From: Kiritimatiellia bacterium
GTDB taxonomy: Bacteria; Verrucomicrobiota; Kiritimatiellia; B70-G9
DNA: 12,562 nt
Reading direction: 5' to 3'
Assembly (NCBI GenBank): GCA_012961745.1
Contig: DTYT01000207.1
Coordinates: forward strand, 1 to 12,562
Shown: positions 1-8,077 of the stretch, piece after piece
Numbering within the stretch: position 1 is the first letter of the stretch
Layout: every line of letters starts with the position of its first letter
Position numbers and translations under genes: made by a program
The notes under the pieces: generated by a model
Databases searched by the model: none
What the model saw: the letters and a program-made list of their open reading frames with translations, nothing else
What the model was told of the DNA's origin: nothing

Positions 1-1184
1 CCCACGCCGCCTAGAACGAGTGAAAAGAGATACTCGGGGACGTGATACCAAGTGCCGTATTCAAAATAGTCTGCCAGCACAATCTTGGTGGCAGCGAAAT
101 TACCGGCTGCGTAGCCGGCCAGCAGAAGCAATGCGATTGCTGTCCCCCCGCGCCGGCCGTGCGGATTCGACGGGGCGGAACGCGGCCACCGAAGTAGTAG
201 TACCAGTGCTCCCACACTGACCAATATCAGTCCCGGCAAGTAAGCAACATGGCGGAGTATCCGTGGCCACTGGGGATTTATGCTCACGAAAGGATCGCGC
301 AAGAAGACATGTATCCCTCGCAGCCACTCAAGAAGAGACATCTCCGGCGCGCTGCCATTCAGGAACCACCGGGAAACTTTGAGGGCGCCACTGCCGGGCA
401 TTATTCCCCCTAGATGGAGTCCCGCGTAGATTCCCCAGGCGACTGTGGGCACGACAAAACCCGCGATCAGCAAGCTGAACAGTCCCCACGACATCCTCCG
501 CCTGAGGATCTGGATCAGATACCAAGAAAACACCAGCGCGGCGAACAGCAAGGCGTTGATGCGCGCAAGCGACAGGCACCCCAGCAAGAATCCCATCGTG
601 ACAGCCCCGGCCGGTTTCCGTCGGGGCAGATCGGATTCCAGGAGCCGAAGTCCGGCCGCGAGCAAAAGCATATGCAATGCATTTTCCTTTCCCTGCGAAA
701 AGCGAAGCATCAGGGGCAGATTCACCAGCCACACGAAAGCGATCCCGGTCGCGGCCGTCCACGCGGGGCGTGACAGGCGGCGTACAGTGGGATAAACGAC
801 GATCCCCGCAACCAGATAAAACAGCCCTCCGCATGCCAAACCAATCCTGAGGAGTTGCTCACGGCTCATCGCAAGTGTAGCCAACCCGGTAAGAAAGAGT
901 TCCCACAGAGGATGGAAGCCGTACGTCGGAGAAATGCCATCGAAAGTGAAAAAACCGTGGCGGCGAAAATTCCACGCCGGAAGAAAATAATAGAAACTGT
1001 CATCCTGTATCGTGGCGGCTAGATACTCGTAGCTGGATACAACGTGGTAGGCGATACAGTACATCACGCCGATGGTAAAGGTGGCCAAGACAACGCTTCG
1101 CGCTGTGCATTTCCCGGATGCACTCATGGGAACCTGATCACCACACCGCTTTCCGCGTTCGCTCTCTCCTGCCGGCCCTGACAT
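1..1184 (-). CDS. GT-C type membrane glycosyltransferase, 3' end outside window
   Basis: The frame is open from an ATG at 1184 to the left edge (about 394 codons) with no stop, so the C-terminus is missing. The product is a hydrophobic multi-span protein. Near the N-terminus it has an Asp-Asp pair at residues 61-62 (IQDDSFYYF), then TFDGISPTYGFHPLWE at about 80-95. Later comes GKENALH at about 165-171. A DD in the first periplasmic loop followed by an FDG...GxHPLW block and a later G-x-E-N segment is typical of GT-C enzymes (GT39/DUF2029-like), which use polyprenyl-phosphate sugars outside the membrane. I infer that it adds a sugar to the polymer or to a lipid carrier. The 1184 start overlaps the previous stop as TGATG, which suggests coupling; a second in-frame ATG at 1127 is equally usable and lies closer to the first membrane segment. 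Neither has a strong ribosome binding site. Family is fairly sure, substrate unknown. Confidence 0.8.
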   Translation of the reverse strand, partial: MSGPAGESERGKRCGDQVPMSASGKCTARSVVLATFTIGVMYCIAYHVVSSYEYLAATIQDDSFYYFLPAWNFRRHGFFTFDGISPTYGFHPLWELFLTGLATLAMSREQLLRIGLACGGLFYLVAGIVVYPTVRRLSRPAWTAATGIAFVWLVNLPLMLRFSQGKENALHMLLLAAGLRLLESDLPRRKPAGAVTMGFLLGCLSLARINALLFAALVFSWYLIQILRRRMSWGLFSLLIAGFVVPTVAWGIYAGLHLGGIMPGSGALKVSRWFLNGSAPEMSLLEWLRGIHVFLRDPFVSINPQWPRILRHVAYLPGLILVSVGALVLLLRWPRSAPSNPHGRRGGTAIALLLLAGYAAGNFAATKIVLADYFEYGTWYHVPEYLFSLVLGGV

Positions 1185-2398
1185 CAACCATGTAGAGCGG
1201 ATTCCCTCCAGCACTGGATGTCCAGAACGCGTCTCAAAACAGTTACATACTGATACAGAGTCCTCTCCTTCAGTTCCTGCAGTCTTCGGCGCCAACCCTC
1301 CGCTTCGGCAACGAGCTGGTCCACGATCCGTACGATCCGGGCCGGTGAAGCGTCCCTCCAAAAAAGGTGCGGCAATCCCAAGAGATCTATCATGGTCAAG
1401 CGCGAGTCGCTTCCTATGGTCAAGGACGGGACCCCTAGTGAAGCAGCGGCGTACGTTCCGTGGACCCGCGCGGTAAAAGCAACCAACGACGAACCGTAAA
1501 TTGCAAGGAACTCCCTGAGGCTGGAAGGAACTACGACTTCCCATCGGCCGATGTCCAAGCAGCGGGTGGCCAGGCTCATTTCCAGGCTCTCGTGGAAAAC
1601 CAGTTTCAGCCGATAGCGCCGGCCGAGCGTATTGAGTATCTCTTGCAGGGCTTGGGCCCAAACCGGGTCGTATCCGGTTCTGCCCCCGCTAGTTCGAGTC
1701 CCGGCGGGATGAAAGTTGACAGCGATATAGTCGGGTCGCCCGCGGGCCGGGCTGACCTTCCAGTAATCCGCCGCGAATAAAGAGGGACAGGGCAGCAGAT
1801 AAGCCGACAAGTGCATCCCTTCGAACAGTTGGTACGCCGTCCGTTCTCGGCAGACGACCACCGATGATACGGCGTGCATTTGCCGGCAGAAGGCTCGATG
1901 CAGGGGGGTGAGGAGACGTCCCACGCCAGCCAGAACCCCGCGCACCGGGAAACAGGTTCCAAGACCGAGATTGAGAAATCGGACTCGAGGCGCTTGACGC
2001 AGGGCACGTACCAGCAGCAGTGACCATGGCTCGTACCGACTGTGATACCGATTTCCGAAGTAGAGCAAAGGCCCGGAAGCATTGAGTAGGATGTCGCATT
2101 CACACAACCGGTTGGCATTGCAGGCCGACACCAGCGACCACAGGGGCCATACCGCTTTGGGATGGCGTCTTTTCACCCAGCTCCAGAGGCGTCCCCGGCG
2201 ATCGAACCAATGAGCCGGCTTGCTGCGCGGAAGCACCTGCCACCGCAGCTCGTGCGCCGGGAGTATCTGTTGCAGCAGGAAGCGCTGGCCGTCACGAACA
2301 ATGTCGTCGCCCGGGTTATAAGACACCGGGGGAATGTGATCAAGGGTATACAGAATTCCCACTTTCAGAAGTCGTCCTGTTCGGGGATAGGAATTCAT
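1184..2398 (-). CDS. polysaccharide pyruvyl transferase family protein
   Basis: This 404-residue soluble protein fits the CsaB/PF04230 family, whose members move pyruvate from phosphoenolpyruvate to a sugar as a ketal. Landmarks are an N-terminal NPGDDIVRDGQ at 28-38, CDILLNASGPLLYFGN at 101-116, VCRERTAYQLFEG at 182-194 (the usual V-R-D/E-x-x-S/T position), a YIAVNFHPAG strand at 224-233, and the C-terminal signature ARVHGTYAAASLGVPS at 310-325 (family form R-x-H-x-x-x-A-x-x-x-x-x-P). Two-domain organisation and length are normal. It follows the epimerase gene after 77 bases and shares a TGATG junction with the next gene. A GAGGA sits directly against the ATG, too close to be an ideal ribosome binding site, so a start at GTG codon 13 is possible. 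Some family members act as other group transferases, so pyruvylation is inferred. The acceptor sugar is unknown. Confidence 0.82.
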   Translation of the reverse strand: MNSYPRTGRLLKVGILYTLDHIPPVSYNPGDDIVRDGQRFLLQQILPAHELRWQVLPRSKPAHWFDRRGRLWSWVKRRHPKAVWPLWSLVSACNANRLCECDILLNASGPLLYFGNRYHSRYEPWSLLLVRALRQAPRVRFLNLGLGTCFPVRGVLAGVGRLLTPLHRAFCRQMHAVSSVVVCRERTAYQLFEGMHLSAYLLPCPSLFAADYWKVSPARGRPDYIAVNFHPAGTRTSGGRTGYDPVWAQALQEILNTLGRRYRLKLVFHESLEMSLATRCLDIGRWEVVVPSSLREFLAIYGSSLVAFTARVHGTYAAASLGVPSLTIGSDSRLTMIDLLGLPHLFWRDASPARIVRIVDQLVAEAEGWRRRLQELKERTLYQYVTVLRRVLDIQCWRESALHG

Positions 2399-2475
2399 TC
2401 CTCAGAACCCGTGCAGGCTTCCCCGCGCTCCGGTGTGGGACGAAATCGGCCGGTTTCCCCGGAAAAATCGCTCTC

Positions 2476-3456
2476 TCAAAGCCGGCTCGCAGCCCGCAAC
2501 CGATGTTCTACCCAGCGGTAGGTCTCCCGCAGACCCTCCTCCAAGGGGGTTGTAGGTTCCCACTTCAGAACCTCTCTCAGCCGCGTATTGTCGCTGTTCC
2601 GCCCGCGTACTCCTTGCGGCTTGGACAAATTGTGCCTTTTCCGGAGCTTTTTGCCGGCTATAGCACACACAATATCCACCAACTCGTCAATGGTCACCAT
2701 CCGATCGGTTCCCAAGTTCAGCGGCTCACGGTAATCACTGCCCATCAGTCTCAGCAGGCCCTCGACACAGTCATCAATATACATGTAAGAACGGGTTTGC
2801 TTCCCATCGCCCCAGATCTCGATTTCCCCTCCATCCGGCGCCAGCGCCACCTTTCGGCAGATTGCGGCCGGCGACTTCTCCCTCCCGCCCTCATAGGCCC
2901 CCAATGGGCCGTAGACGTTGTGAAAACGAACGATTCGGGTGTCGAAACCGAGGTCCTCGGCATAGTACCGGCAAAGTTCCTCCGTGAACAGCTTTTCCCA
3001 CCCGTATCCCCTTTCAGGGTCGGCGGGATAGGCGTCTTCTTCCTTGAGGGGCGCAATATTGCTCTCTTTCTGCCGGTACTGGGCGTACACACAGGCCGAA
3101 GAGGAGAAAAGAAACCTCTTAACCCCCATGATGCGAGCAGCCTCCAACATATGGGTGTTGATCAAGATGTTGTTGCGGGCGATAACAGCATGATACGCGG
3201 AAATGTAGCCAATACCCCCCATGTCAGCCGCGAGATTGTAAACATCGTCCACATCACGGCAGGCCTGCAAACAGTTGTCCCAACGGCGCAGATCGAGCAA
3301 CTCGAACTCATCCGCATGGCTCTTTTCAAACTCGGGCAACTTGATATCTACGCCGCGGATCCAGTACCCTTCCTTCCTGAGGCGCTTGACCAGATGGTGG
3401 CCGATGAATCCGCCGGCCCCGGTCACCAATGCGCGTTGACGCTGCACACGTGTCAC
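2476..3456 (-). CDS. gme: GDP-mannose 3,5-epimerase
   Basis: This is an extended short-chain dehydrogenase that converts GDP-D-mannose to GDP-L-galactose and GDP-L-gulose. From the chosen GTG start it is 326 residues. The NAD-binding motif VTGAGGFIG lies at 11-19, then NLAADMGGIGYI (74-85), SSSACVY (118-124), YGWEK (151-155), RFHNVYGPLG (177-186), GGREKSPAAICRK (190-202), GDGKQTRSYMYIDDCVEG (216-233) and GVRGRNSDN (282-290). These match the plant GME enzyme closely from memory. The residues known to be catalytic in Arabidopsis (Cys145, Tyr174, Lys178, Lys217) correspond here to Cys122, Tyr151, Lys155 and Lys194, all at the same offset of 23. I chose GTG at 3456 because GAGG lies 8 bases upstream and the conserved fold begins right after it. 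A longer frame from TTG 3513 or ATG 3507 would add a non-conserved tail and overlap the preceding gene. Confidence 0.92.
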   Translation of the reverse strand: MTRVQRQRALVTGAGGFIGHHLVKRLRKEGYWIRGVDIKLPEFEKSHADEFELLDLRRWDNCLQACRDVDDVYNLAADMGGIGYISAYHAVIARNNILINTHMLEAARIMGVKRFLFSSSACVYAQYRQKESNIAPLKEEDAYPADPERGYGWEKLFTEELCRYYAEDLGFDTRIVRFHNVYGPLGAYEGGREKSPAAICRKVALAPDGGEIEIWGDGKQTRSYMYIDDCVEGLLRLMGSDYREPLNLGTDRMVTIDELVDIVCAIAGKKLRKRHNLSKPQGVRGRNSDNTRLREVLKWEPTTPLEEGLRETYRWVEHRLRAASRL

Positions 3457-3459
3457 TTG

Positions 3460-3468
3460 CCTTTCCTC
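3460..3468 (-). promoter_or_regulatory. ribosome binding site deciding the epimerase start
   Basis: On the minus strand this reads GAGGAAAGG and is followed by CAA and GTG. The core GAGG is 8 bases from the GTG at 3456, an ideal distance. The upstream candidates (TTG 3513, ATG 3507) have no comparable site. This supports the shorter epimerase and removes its overlap with the SGNH gene. Confidence 0.6.
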
Positions 3469-3499
3469 ACCCCAGCGGTGGCAACTGCACCGAACCACT

Positions 3500-4675
3500 C
3501 TAGTCATTAACAACTGGCGCCACCGCGGTCAATCCTTGAAGCCGACCAGCCAATTTTCGGTACAGGAATTCGGCGACTTCTTCATGCCCTCGTTCGCACC
3601 AATGCCCCCCAACCGAAGGATGGGCATCCACTACAACGCCTTGCTCGCGAAGTCGTTGCAGGTGTTCGTTAAGTCCCCCGATCCACTCGAAGCCCGAGCG
3701 CCGGGCGATAAGAGCCAGCCGCCTGTTGAACTCCGGCACCCCCCCTACATTGAAGACCACCACCCGACGATGTGCCAGAAAACGGGATGCCATTCCGGCG
3801 ATCACTCCCAGGCGGTCAAACCCCTCTCGAATGGGCCTCAAAGAAAAATCGTACACATCATAGCGGGAGGGCTGCAAGCGAAGCTTGCGCACGGCGCGCG
3901 GCAAGAGCCACAGCCAGAGCGCCGAGTGCTGCGCCAGTAGGGCGCCTCCGTGCGGGAACCCAAGAGCGACACTCCCCTGCGCAGTAAGATAGGGGCGCGG
4001 ATAGACATTGAAGCTCTTGATGGTGCGGGAATCCAAAAAGGGCGAATCATTCCACAGATCGTTAGCACACCACTGCCATATCACCAGCGTGGGATCGATC
4101 TCTTCGAGATACTCGCGCAACAGCAGGTATTCCTGCAGCATCCCGTAGCCTCCGCATCCATAGGCATAAAGTCGCCACTCCGGCCCCAGTCGTTCCCTCA
4201 GTCTCCAGTACCAAGTGCGCAAGTCGGAAACCTGGTAGGCTTCCGTATAGGAATCACCGACTACCAGTAGGGAAAAGCGTCCGCCCGGGGGTTCCCCCCA
4301 GAAGCGGAAACCGTCTCGCGTAGTGTGATACGAAACTTCATACGGCTGTCCGTCGGCACGCCGGGCCGAATATCGTCGAGTGATGTATTCGTTCAACCGC
4401 CAGCCAAACTTCGGATCCAGGACCGCGCGCGGTGGTCGTACGAGTCTGATCATGCGGAGGCCGGCCTCGGCTCCCACTAGGAGAACCAACAACGTACCCA
4501 CCACAGCGGCCGAACATCTCACCACACCCAGAAAGCTGGTGCCGCCCCTGCCACCCGAAGGTCCCACCTTCCCGGAAGCGGTTGGCCTGGGAACAAGCTC
4601 ATCGCGTCCGCCAACGCCAGCAAGCGCGCTGGCAGACGAATTTTTGTCTGACCGCGGCATCGACATAGATTGCAT
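3500..4675 (-). CDS. membrane-anchored SGNH/GDSL hydrolase-like protein
   Basis: Predicted 391-residue protein. Residues 1-46 are Ser/Gly-rich and hydrophilic, followed by one hydrophobic segment at about 48-73 (signal anchor), so the catalytic part should face the periplasm or cell surface. SGNH blocks are visible: VVGDSYTEA with candidate nucleophile Ser142, the Gly block GCGGYGML at 173-180, WQWCANDLWND with Asn205, and GGHWCERGH with candidate His358. The usual Asp three residues before the His is not there (Val355); Asp350 could serve instead. Related proteins in exopolysaccharide loci remove or transfer acetyl or other acyl groups, so a decorating role is inferred. The ATG at 4675 lies 77 bases inside the preceding GT2 gene and has no clear ribosome binding site. 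ATGs at 4666 and 4660, or GTG at 4567, are alternatives, and the last would remove the overlap. Confidence 0.78.
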   Translation of the reverse strand: MQSMSMPRSDKNSSASALAGVGGRDELVPRPTASGKVGPSGGRGGTSFLGVVRCSAAVVGTLLVLLVGAEAGLRMIRLVRPPRAVLDPKFGWRLNEYITRRYSARRADGQPYEVSYHTTRDGFRFWGEPPGGRFSLLVVGDSYTEAYQVSDLRTWYWRLRERLGPEWRLYAYGCGGYGMLQEYLLLREYLEEIDPTLVIWQWCANDLWNDSPFLDSRTIKSFNVYPRPYLTAQGSVALGFPHGGALLAQHSALWLWLLPRAVRKLRLQPSRYDVYDFSLRPIREGFDRLGVIAGMASRFLAHRRVVVFNVGGVPEFNRRLALIARRSGFEWIGGLNEHLQRLREQGVVVDAHPSVGGHWCERGHEEVAEFLYRKLAGRLQGLTAVAPVVND

Positions 4676-5435
4676 ACGAGAGGGGAAACTGCTGGAAGTA
4701 CGCCCCGGAGAGCCCCTTACAAAGTGCCCGCAACAGCCAGAGCGGAAGATGGAGCCGATAGAGCCACAGGTGGCCCCACTCCTTTAATAGACGTAGTTTT
4801 TCCCTCTGGGGGTTGCTCCCACATGACATGTTCGCTCCGGTCATTGTGAAGACTGCCAGGTAACGGCGAACATAGCGCGCACGGTACCCGGATCTCAGAC
4901 ATCTGACCACGAATTCCTCGTCTCCTATGTCGCGGAAGTCTTCGCGGAAAACGATCCCCGCTTCCGGGATGCGGCGGCGGAAGAACATCGCACAGGAAAA
5001 TACATACAGATCCGTAGCAAGAATCAACCACCAGACGGGACGGAAGGCCTTGCGATAGGCGATAAGAGTCCCGTCCGGTCGCACCAAAAGGTGATCCCCA
5101 AACAAGAGGTCCACCCCCGCATTGTGGACGAAAAAGTCTTGCACGAATCCCAAAGTTCCGGGCAGGTACTGTTCGTCGCAGTTGAGGTAGCCTATAACGG
5201 CCCCCCGGGCGATACGCAGGCCCTTGTTGATTGCGTCATACATTCCCCGATCAGGCTCCACAATCAGCGGACCGGCATGGTAGGATCGCAGCCATTCCAC
5301 GGAGCCGTCGGTCGAGCCGCCGTCCACTACAATATGTTCCACCCCAACGTCGCCCTGGTCGCGTACCGAACGGCAACAGCGGATCAAGTACTCCCGCATG
5401 TTATAGCTCGGGGTGATAATGGAAACGTCCGTCAT
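4599..5435 (-). CDS. glycosyltransferase family 2
   Basis: Predicted 278-residue cytoplasmic or membrane-associated GT-A fold enzyme that transfers a nucleotide-activated sugar to the growing lipid-linked unit. The N-terminus has the typical SIITPSYNMREYL (5-17), the nucleotide-binding VDGGSTDGS (37-45), EPDRGMYDAINKGL (60-73), and YLNCDEQYLPGTL (83-95) at the metal-binding position, where the pattern is Cys-Asp-Glu rather than Asp-Asp. IGDEEFVVRCL at 170-180 supplies the candidate catalytic acidic residues. The last 70 residues are rich in Trp, Leu and Arg and may lie on the membrane. The ATG follows the previous stop after 3 bases (TAAGGTATG), so translation is probably coupled. The 3' end is overlapped by the SGNH reading frame. 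Donor and acceptor are unknown. Confidence 0.9.
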   Translation of the reverse strand: MTDVSIITPSYNMREYLIRCCRSVRDQGDVGVEHIVVDGGSTDGSVEWLRSYHAGPLIVEPDRGMYDAINKGLRIARGAVIGYLNCDEQYLPGTLGFVQDFFVHNAGVDLLFGDHLLVRPDGTLIAYRKAFRPVWWLILATDLYVFSCAMFFRRRIPEAGIVFREDFRDIGDEEFVVRCLRSGYRARYVRRYLAVFTMTGANMSCGSNPQREKLRLLKEWGHLWLYRLHLPLWLLRALCKGLSGAYFQQFPLSYAIYVDAAVRQKFVCQRACWRWRTR

Positions 5436-5438
5436 ACC

Positions 5439-6533
5439 TTACCTGGCAGGGCGTTGCCGCCCATCGTGTAGCACCCCCGTCCAAAACCGCGCATAACTTT
5501 CTACCATGTTTTCCACCCGAAAGCGTTGACAGAACAGGGCCCGCGCCGCGCCTCCCATCCTGCGACGCAGCCCCGCATCGTGAAGCAAATGGCGCAGCCG
5601 CATCAATCCCTGTTCGGGATAGGCAGGATCAAAGAGAAATCCGGTCTCACCGTCCACCACGATCTCCGGCACCCCGCCGACCCCCGCCGCCACCACCGGT
5701 ATCCCGGCACTCGCAGCCTCGATCAATACCGTCGGCAGAGAATCAAACTCGGTGGAAGGATGTACCAAGATGTCTATGACCGAGAATATCGCGTCCCTGC
5801 GCCGCGGTCCCAATAGGGCGACGTTCGGTCGTCTTAAGGTCCCTCTCTGTCGAAGTAGGGCATGCACTGCGGGATGGAGATCGCCAAACAGCAACCACTC
5901 CACCGGGCATTCATCCTGCAGGTTCTCTATCCAGTCCGCCACTATCTCAGCCCCCTTCATCGGGGAGTACAACCCCGTGAAGCCGACTCGCATCCGATCC
6001 CCAGCCGATGGCTCCCGAACGACCGTCACCATGGGCACGCCGTTGTGGATCACCGCCAAGGCGGCAGATCGAGGAAGCAACGGCCGCCATGCTTCCGCGA
6101 GCGTCCGGCTAACAGCGACCAGAGCCTCCGCGCGTTTCAACGACCAGCGCATCAATCGTTTCCGACGGAGCGAGTGAGACGTCTGAACAGGATGGTCGTG
6201 AAGCGTGGCGGTGAAGCGCAAACCCATCACCGAACCTAACAGCGCCCCCAGGTCGAAAGCCCGTGAGTGCCACGCATGCACCAGATCATAACTTCCCGCC
6301 GGACCGCGTCGCTGCCAGAGCGCCCGTAAGTTCTCGATCCACGCGTCCCGGCTAGTCGGGAACTCCTCGGTCAGAATGCCGCTCCGGCTGGCTTGATGGA
6401 AGGCACTGCTGTCACGCGGCGCCACTACCACCAGATCAGGGTCCTCACGATCCCAGTTCTCCAGTAAGTGATCCAGTACTCGGTAGGCTCCCGTTCCCGA
6501 TCCGTGCACGGTAACCAAAATGGCCACTTTCAT
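5439..6533 (-). CDS. glycosyltransferase family 4
   Basis: Predicted 364-residue GT-B retaining glycosyltransferase acting at the inner face of the membrane. Landmarks are the N-terminal MKVAILVTVHGSGTGAYRVL (1-20), HAWHSR (86-91), LVAVSRTLAE (138-147), VIHNGVP (161-167), the second Rossmann domain start RVGFTGLYSPMKG (182-194), and the donor-binding block DILVHPSTEFDSLPTVLIEA (254-273) followed by GVGGVPEIVVDGETGFLF. In the E-x7-E donor motif the first acid is Asp264 and the second Glu272, a variant seen in other GT4 members. GAGG lies 6 bases before the ATG, and that ATG overlaps the stop of the upstream polymerase-like gene as ATGA. The sugar specificity cannot be read from the sequence. 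Confidence 0.92.
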   Translation of the reverse strand: MKVAILVTVHGSGTGAYRVLDHLLENWDREDPDLVVVAPRDSSAFHQASRSGILTEEFPTSRDAWIENLRALWQRRGPAGSYDLVHAWHSRAFDLGALLGSVMGLRFTATLHDHPVQTSHSLRRKRLMRWSLKRAEALVAVSRTLAEAWRPLLPRSAALAVIHNGVPMVTVVREPSAGDRMRVGFTGLYSPMKGAEIVADWIENLQDECPVEWLLFGDLHPAVHALLRQRGTLRRPNVALLGPRRRDAIFSVIDILVHPSTEFDSLPTVLIEAASAGIPVVAAGVGGVPEIVVDGETGFLFDPAYPEQGLMRLRHLLHDAGLRRRMGGAARALFCQRFRVENMVESYARFWTGVLHDGRQRPAR

Positions 6534-8077
6534 CCTTGTCCTCGTCGGCCCTCCGGACTACGGGTTCCCTCATTCAGGCGTATTCGGGATCTGCTCTCCG
6601 CTGCGCTCCAAGCGGCGGCCACTCCCACAACTATGCTCACCACGAAGAAATCGTAGGCCGCACCGTTGATAAGCATCTGTCCAGTCTGCGCTACCAAGAA
6701 TCCAAGCAGAGCGCTGCCTAGTAACTTTTCCGGCGTCCCGGCGGCGCTGCGGCGTACCAGTCTGAAGAAGCGCACCACAGCCAGCAGATAGGCGCTCACG
6801 AAAAGCAGAACCACCGGCAGCCCGCAAAAGACGCCGAGCTCCAGGAGCGAGTTATGGTAGGTGCCCGAGGTTCCAAACAGGGCGGCCGTCGCTCGTTGTA
6901 AATCTCCATAACCCAGGGTAGCGAACAACAGTTCCTCCAGAGTGAACGCGAACCCGTTGCCCACCAAGGGATGCTCCCGAATCCGGCGCAGACCGACCCG
7001 ATATAGCATGCGGCGGAACTCGGATTGCCAGCCCCTTTCAGAACTAATACCCAACTCTCCCGCCTCATAGACAAACTCGGTTCCCGTGAGACTCGGGATC
7101 ACTGTGGAAAGGGAACGGCGTACCGCTACCGGAAGCCGCTCCGGCCCCAGGGCTACCAGTATGATCAAGCCCCCCACCGACACCAGCGCAAGGAAACGAA
7201 GAACGCGCCGCGTTACGCCGTAGTTCATGGCCACCATTATAATCATGGCGGCAGCGTATAACGGACGGCTGCGGTGCGGCGTTATGACCGAAAGGATAAG
7301 GATCATGACCGACGCGACATAATAGGGGAGCAACCGCGTGCCTTTCGCCGCATAGGTCCGGTTGACACTCCACGCCAGCCAAAGTGCCCCCAGGAACCAC
7401 ATGGGCCGGTAGAAAGAAAGGCCCACCAACGACCGCAGACCCTGGCGCAGCTGGGCCGCCAAGAGCACGAACTGGACTACGACCAATAAGGCCACCAGGA
7501 ATCTCAGAGTTTTTCCTTCTGATCCCCGGGCGGCGCCGTATACCGCACCCGCTGTGAAAAAGGAAATCCCCCCAACGACGAACACTACCGCCTCGCCGCC
7601 CCCCCCGCGCCCGCCGAACCAGACCGATCCCGGCCGGTCATACAGAAACCGGGCAATAATAATGGCCGCCGCCAGGATCATTATCCGTGAAATACTATCT
7701 CTCAGCGTGATTTCCTTGGTTTTCAGGATCGCCGCCCGCCCCAATATGATCGGAAACAGAAGCGCAAAGAAGGGCACCGCCAGCGGCAGCCTACGCAGGA
7801 TGGGTAAGGGAATGCTAAAGGTGAGGGTCAACAAGGCCAGTCCTGTCGCCAGCCATAGCCGCGACATGGCGATGATAACCACGACCACGATCACGGCCGC
7901 CAGGGATACCCCTTTCAGGAGGTCCGAAAGCCCGGCAACGCCCTTCAGAAGCACTGAGAGCAATGCGACGACCACCGAGACGCCGAGCAGCAGGCACAGC
8001 AGAGTGTGAAGCTGGACGGCCCCCGTACGGCTACCCGCGCATCCTCTGCACCTGTATCCGGCAGTCAGCCTCGCCAT
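6530..8077 (-). CDS. O-antigen polymerase/ligase family membrane protein (Wzy/WaaL-like)
   Basis: Predicted 515-residue polytopic inner membrane protein with roughly a dozen hydrophobic segments. Near the C-terminus it carries the hallmark of the O-antigen ligase/polymerase family (PF04932): REHPLVGNGFAF at 367-378, a large polar loop, then TYHNSLLELGVFCGLPVVLL at 406-425. A large periplasmic loop (about 310-405) precedes and includes that motif, as in Wzy and WaaL. With a flippase gene and several glycosyltransferases nearby, polymerisation of lipid-linked repeat units is the likeliest role; ligation to a lipid or protein acceptor cannot be excluded. The start is well supported by GGAGGAGAGG a few bases before ATG 8077, which lies inside the end of the upstream GT4 gene (13-base overlap). 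A loop at about 155-161 is encoded by a G8 run. The C-terminal tail is basic. Confidence 0.85.
   Translation of the reverse strand: MARLTAGYRCRGCAGSRTGAVQLHTLLCLLLGVSVVVALLSVLLKGVAGLSDLLKGVSLAAVIVVVVIIAMSRLWLATGLALLTLTFSIPLPILRRLPLAVPFFALLFPIILGRAAILKTKEITLRDSISRIMILAAAIIIARFLYDRPGSVWFGGRGGGGEAVVFVVGGISFFTAGAVYGAARGSEGKTLRFLVALLVVVQFVLLAAQLRQGLRSLVGLSFYRPMWFLGALWLAWSVNRTYAAKGTRLLPYYVASVMILILSVITPHRSRPLYAAAMIIMVAMNYGVTRRVLRFLALVSVGGLIILVALGPERLPVAVRRSLSTVIPSLTGTEFVYEAGELGISSERGWQSEFRRMLYRVGLRRIREHPLVGNGFAFTLEELLFATLGYGDLQRATAALFGTSGTYHNSLLELGVFCGLPVVLLFVSAYLLAVVRFFRLVRRSAAGTPEKLLGSALLGFLVAQTGQMLINGAAYDFFVVSIVVGVAAAWSAAESRSRIRLNEGTRSPEGRRGQG

Noticed and set aside
328..834. 168-codon minus-strand frame at the left end
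   Set aside because: The correct frame through this region is the GT-C membrane protein, open from 1184 to the window edge. This frame is an Arg-rich shadow of it.
2503..3510. 335-codon open frame on the plus strand
   Set aside because: It lies antisense to the epimerase gene, whose protein matches a known family from end to end. The plus-strand product has no recognisable motif and is a by-product of GC-rich codon use.
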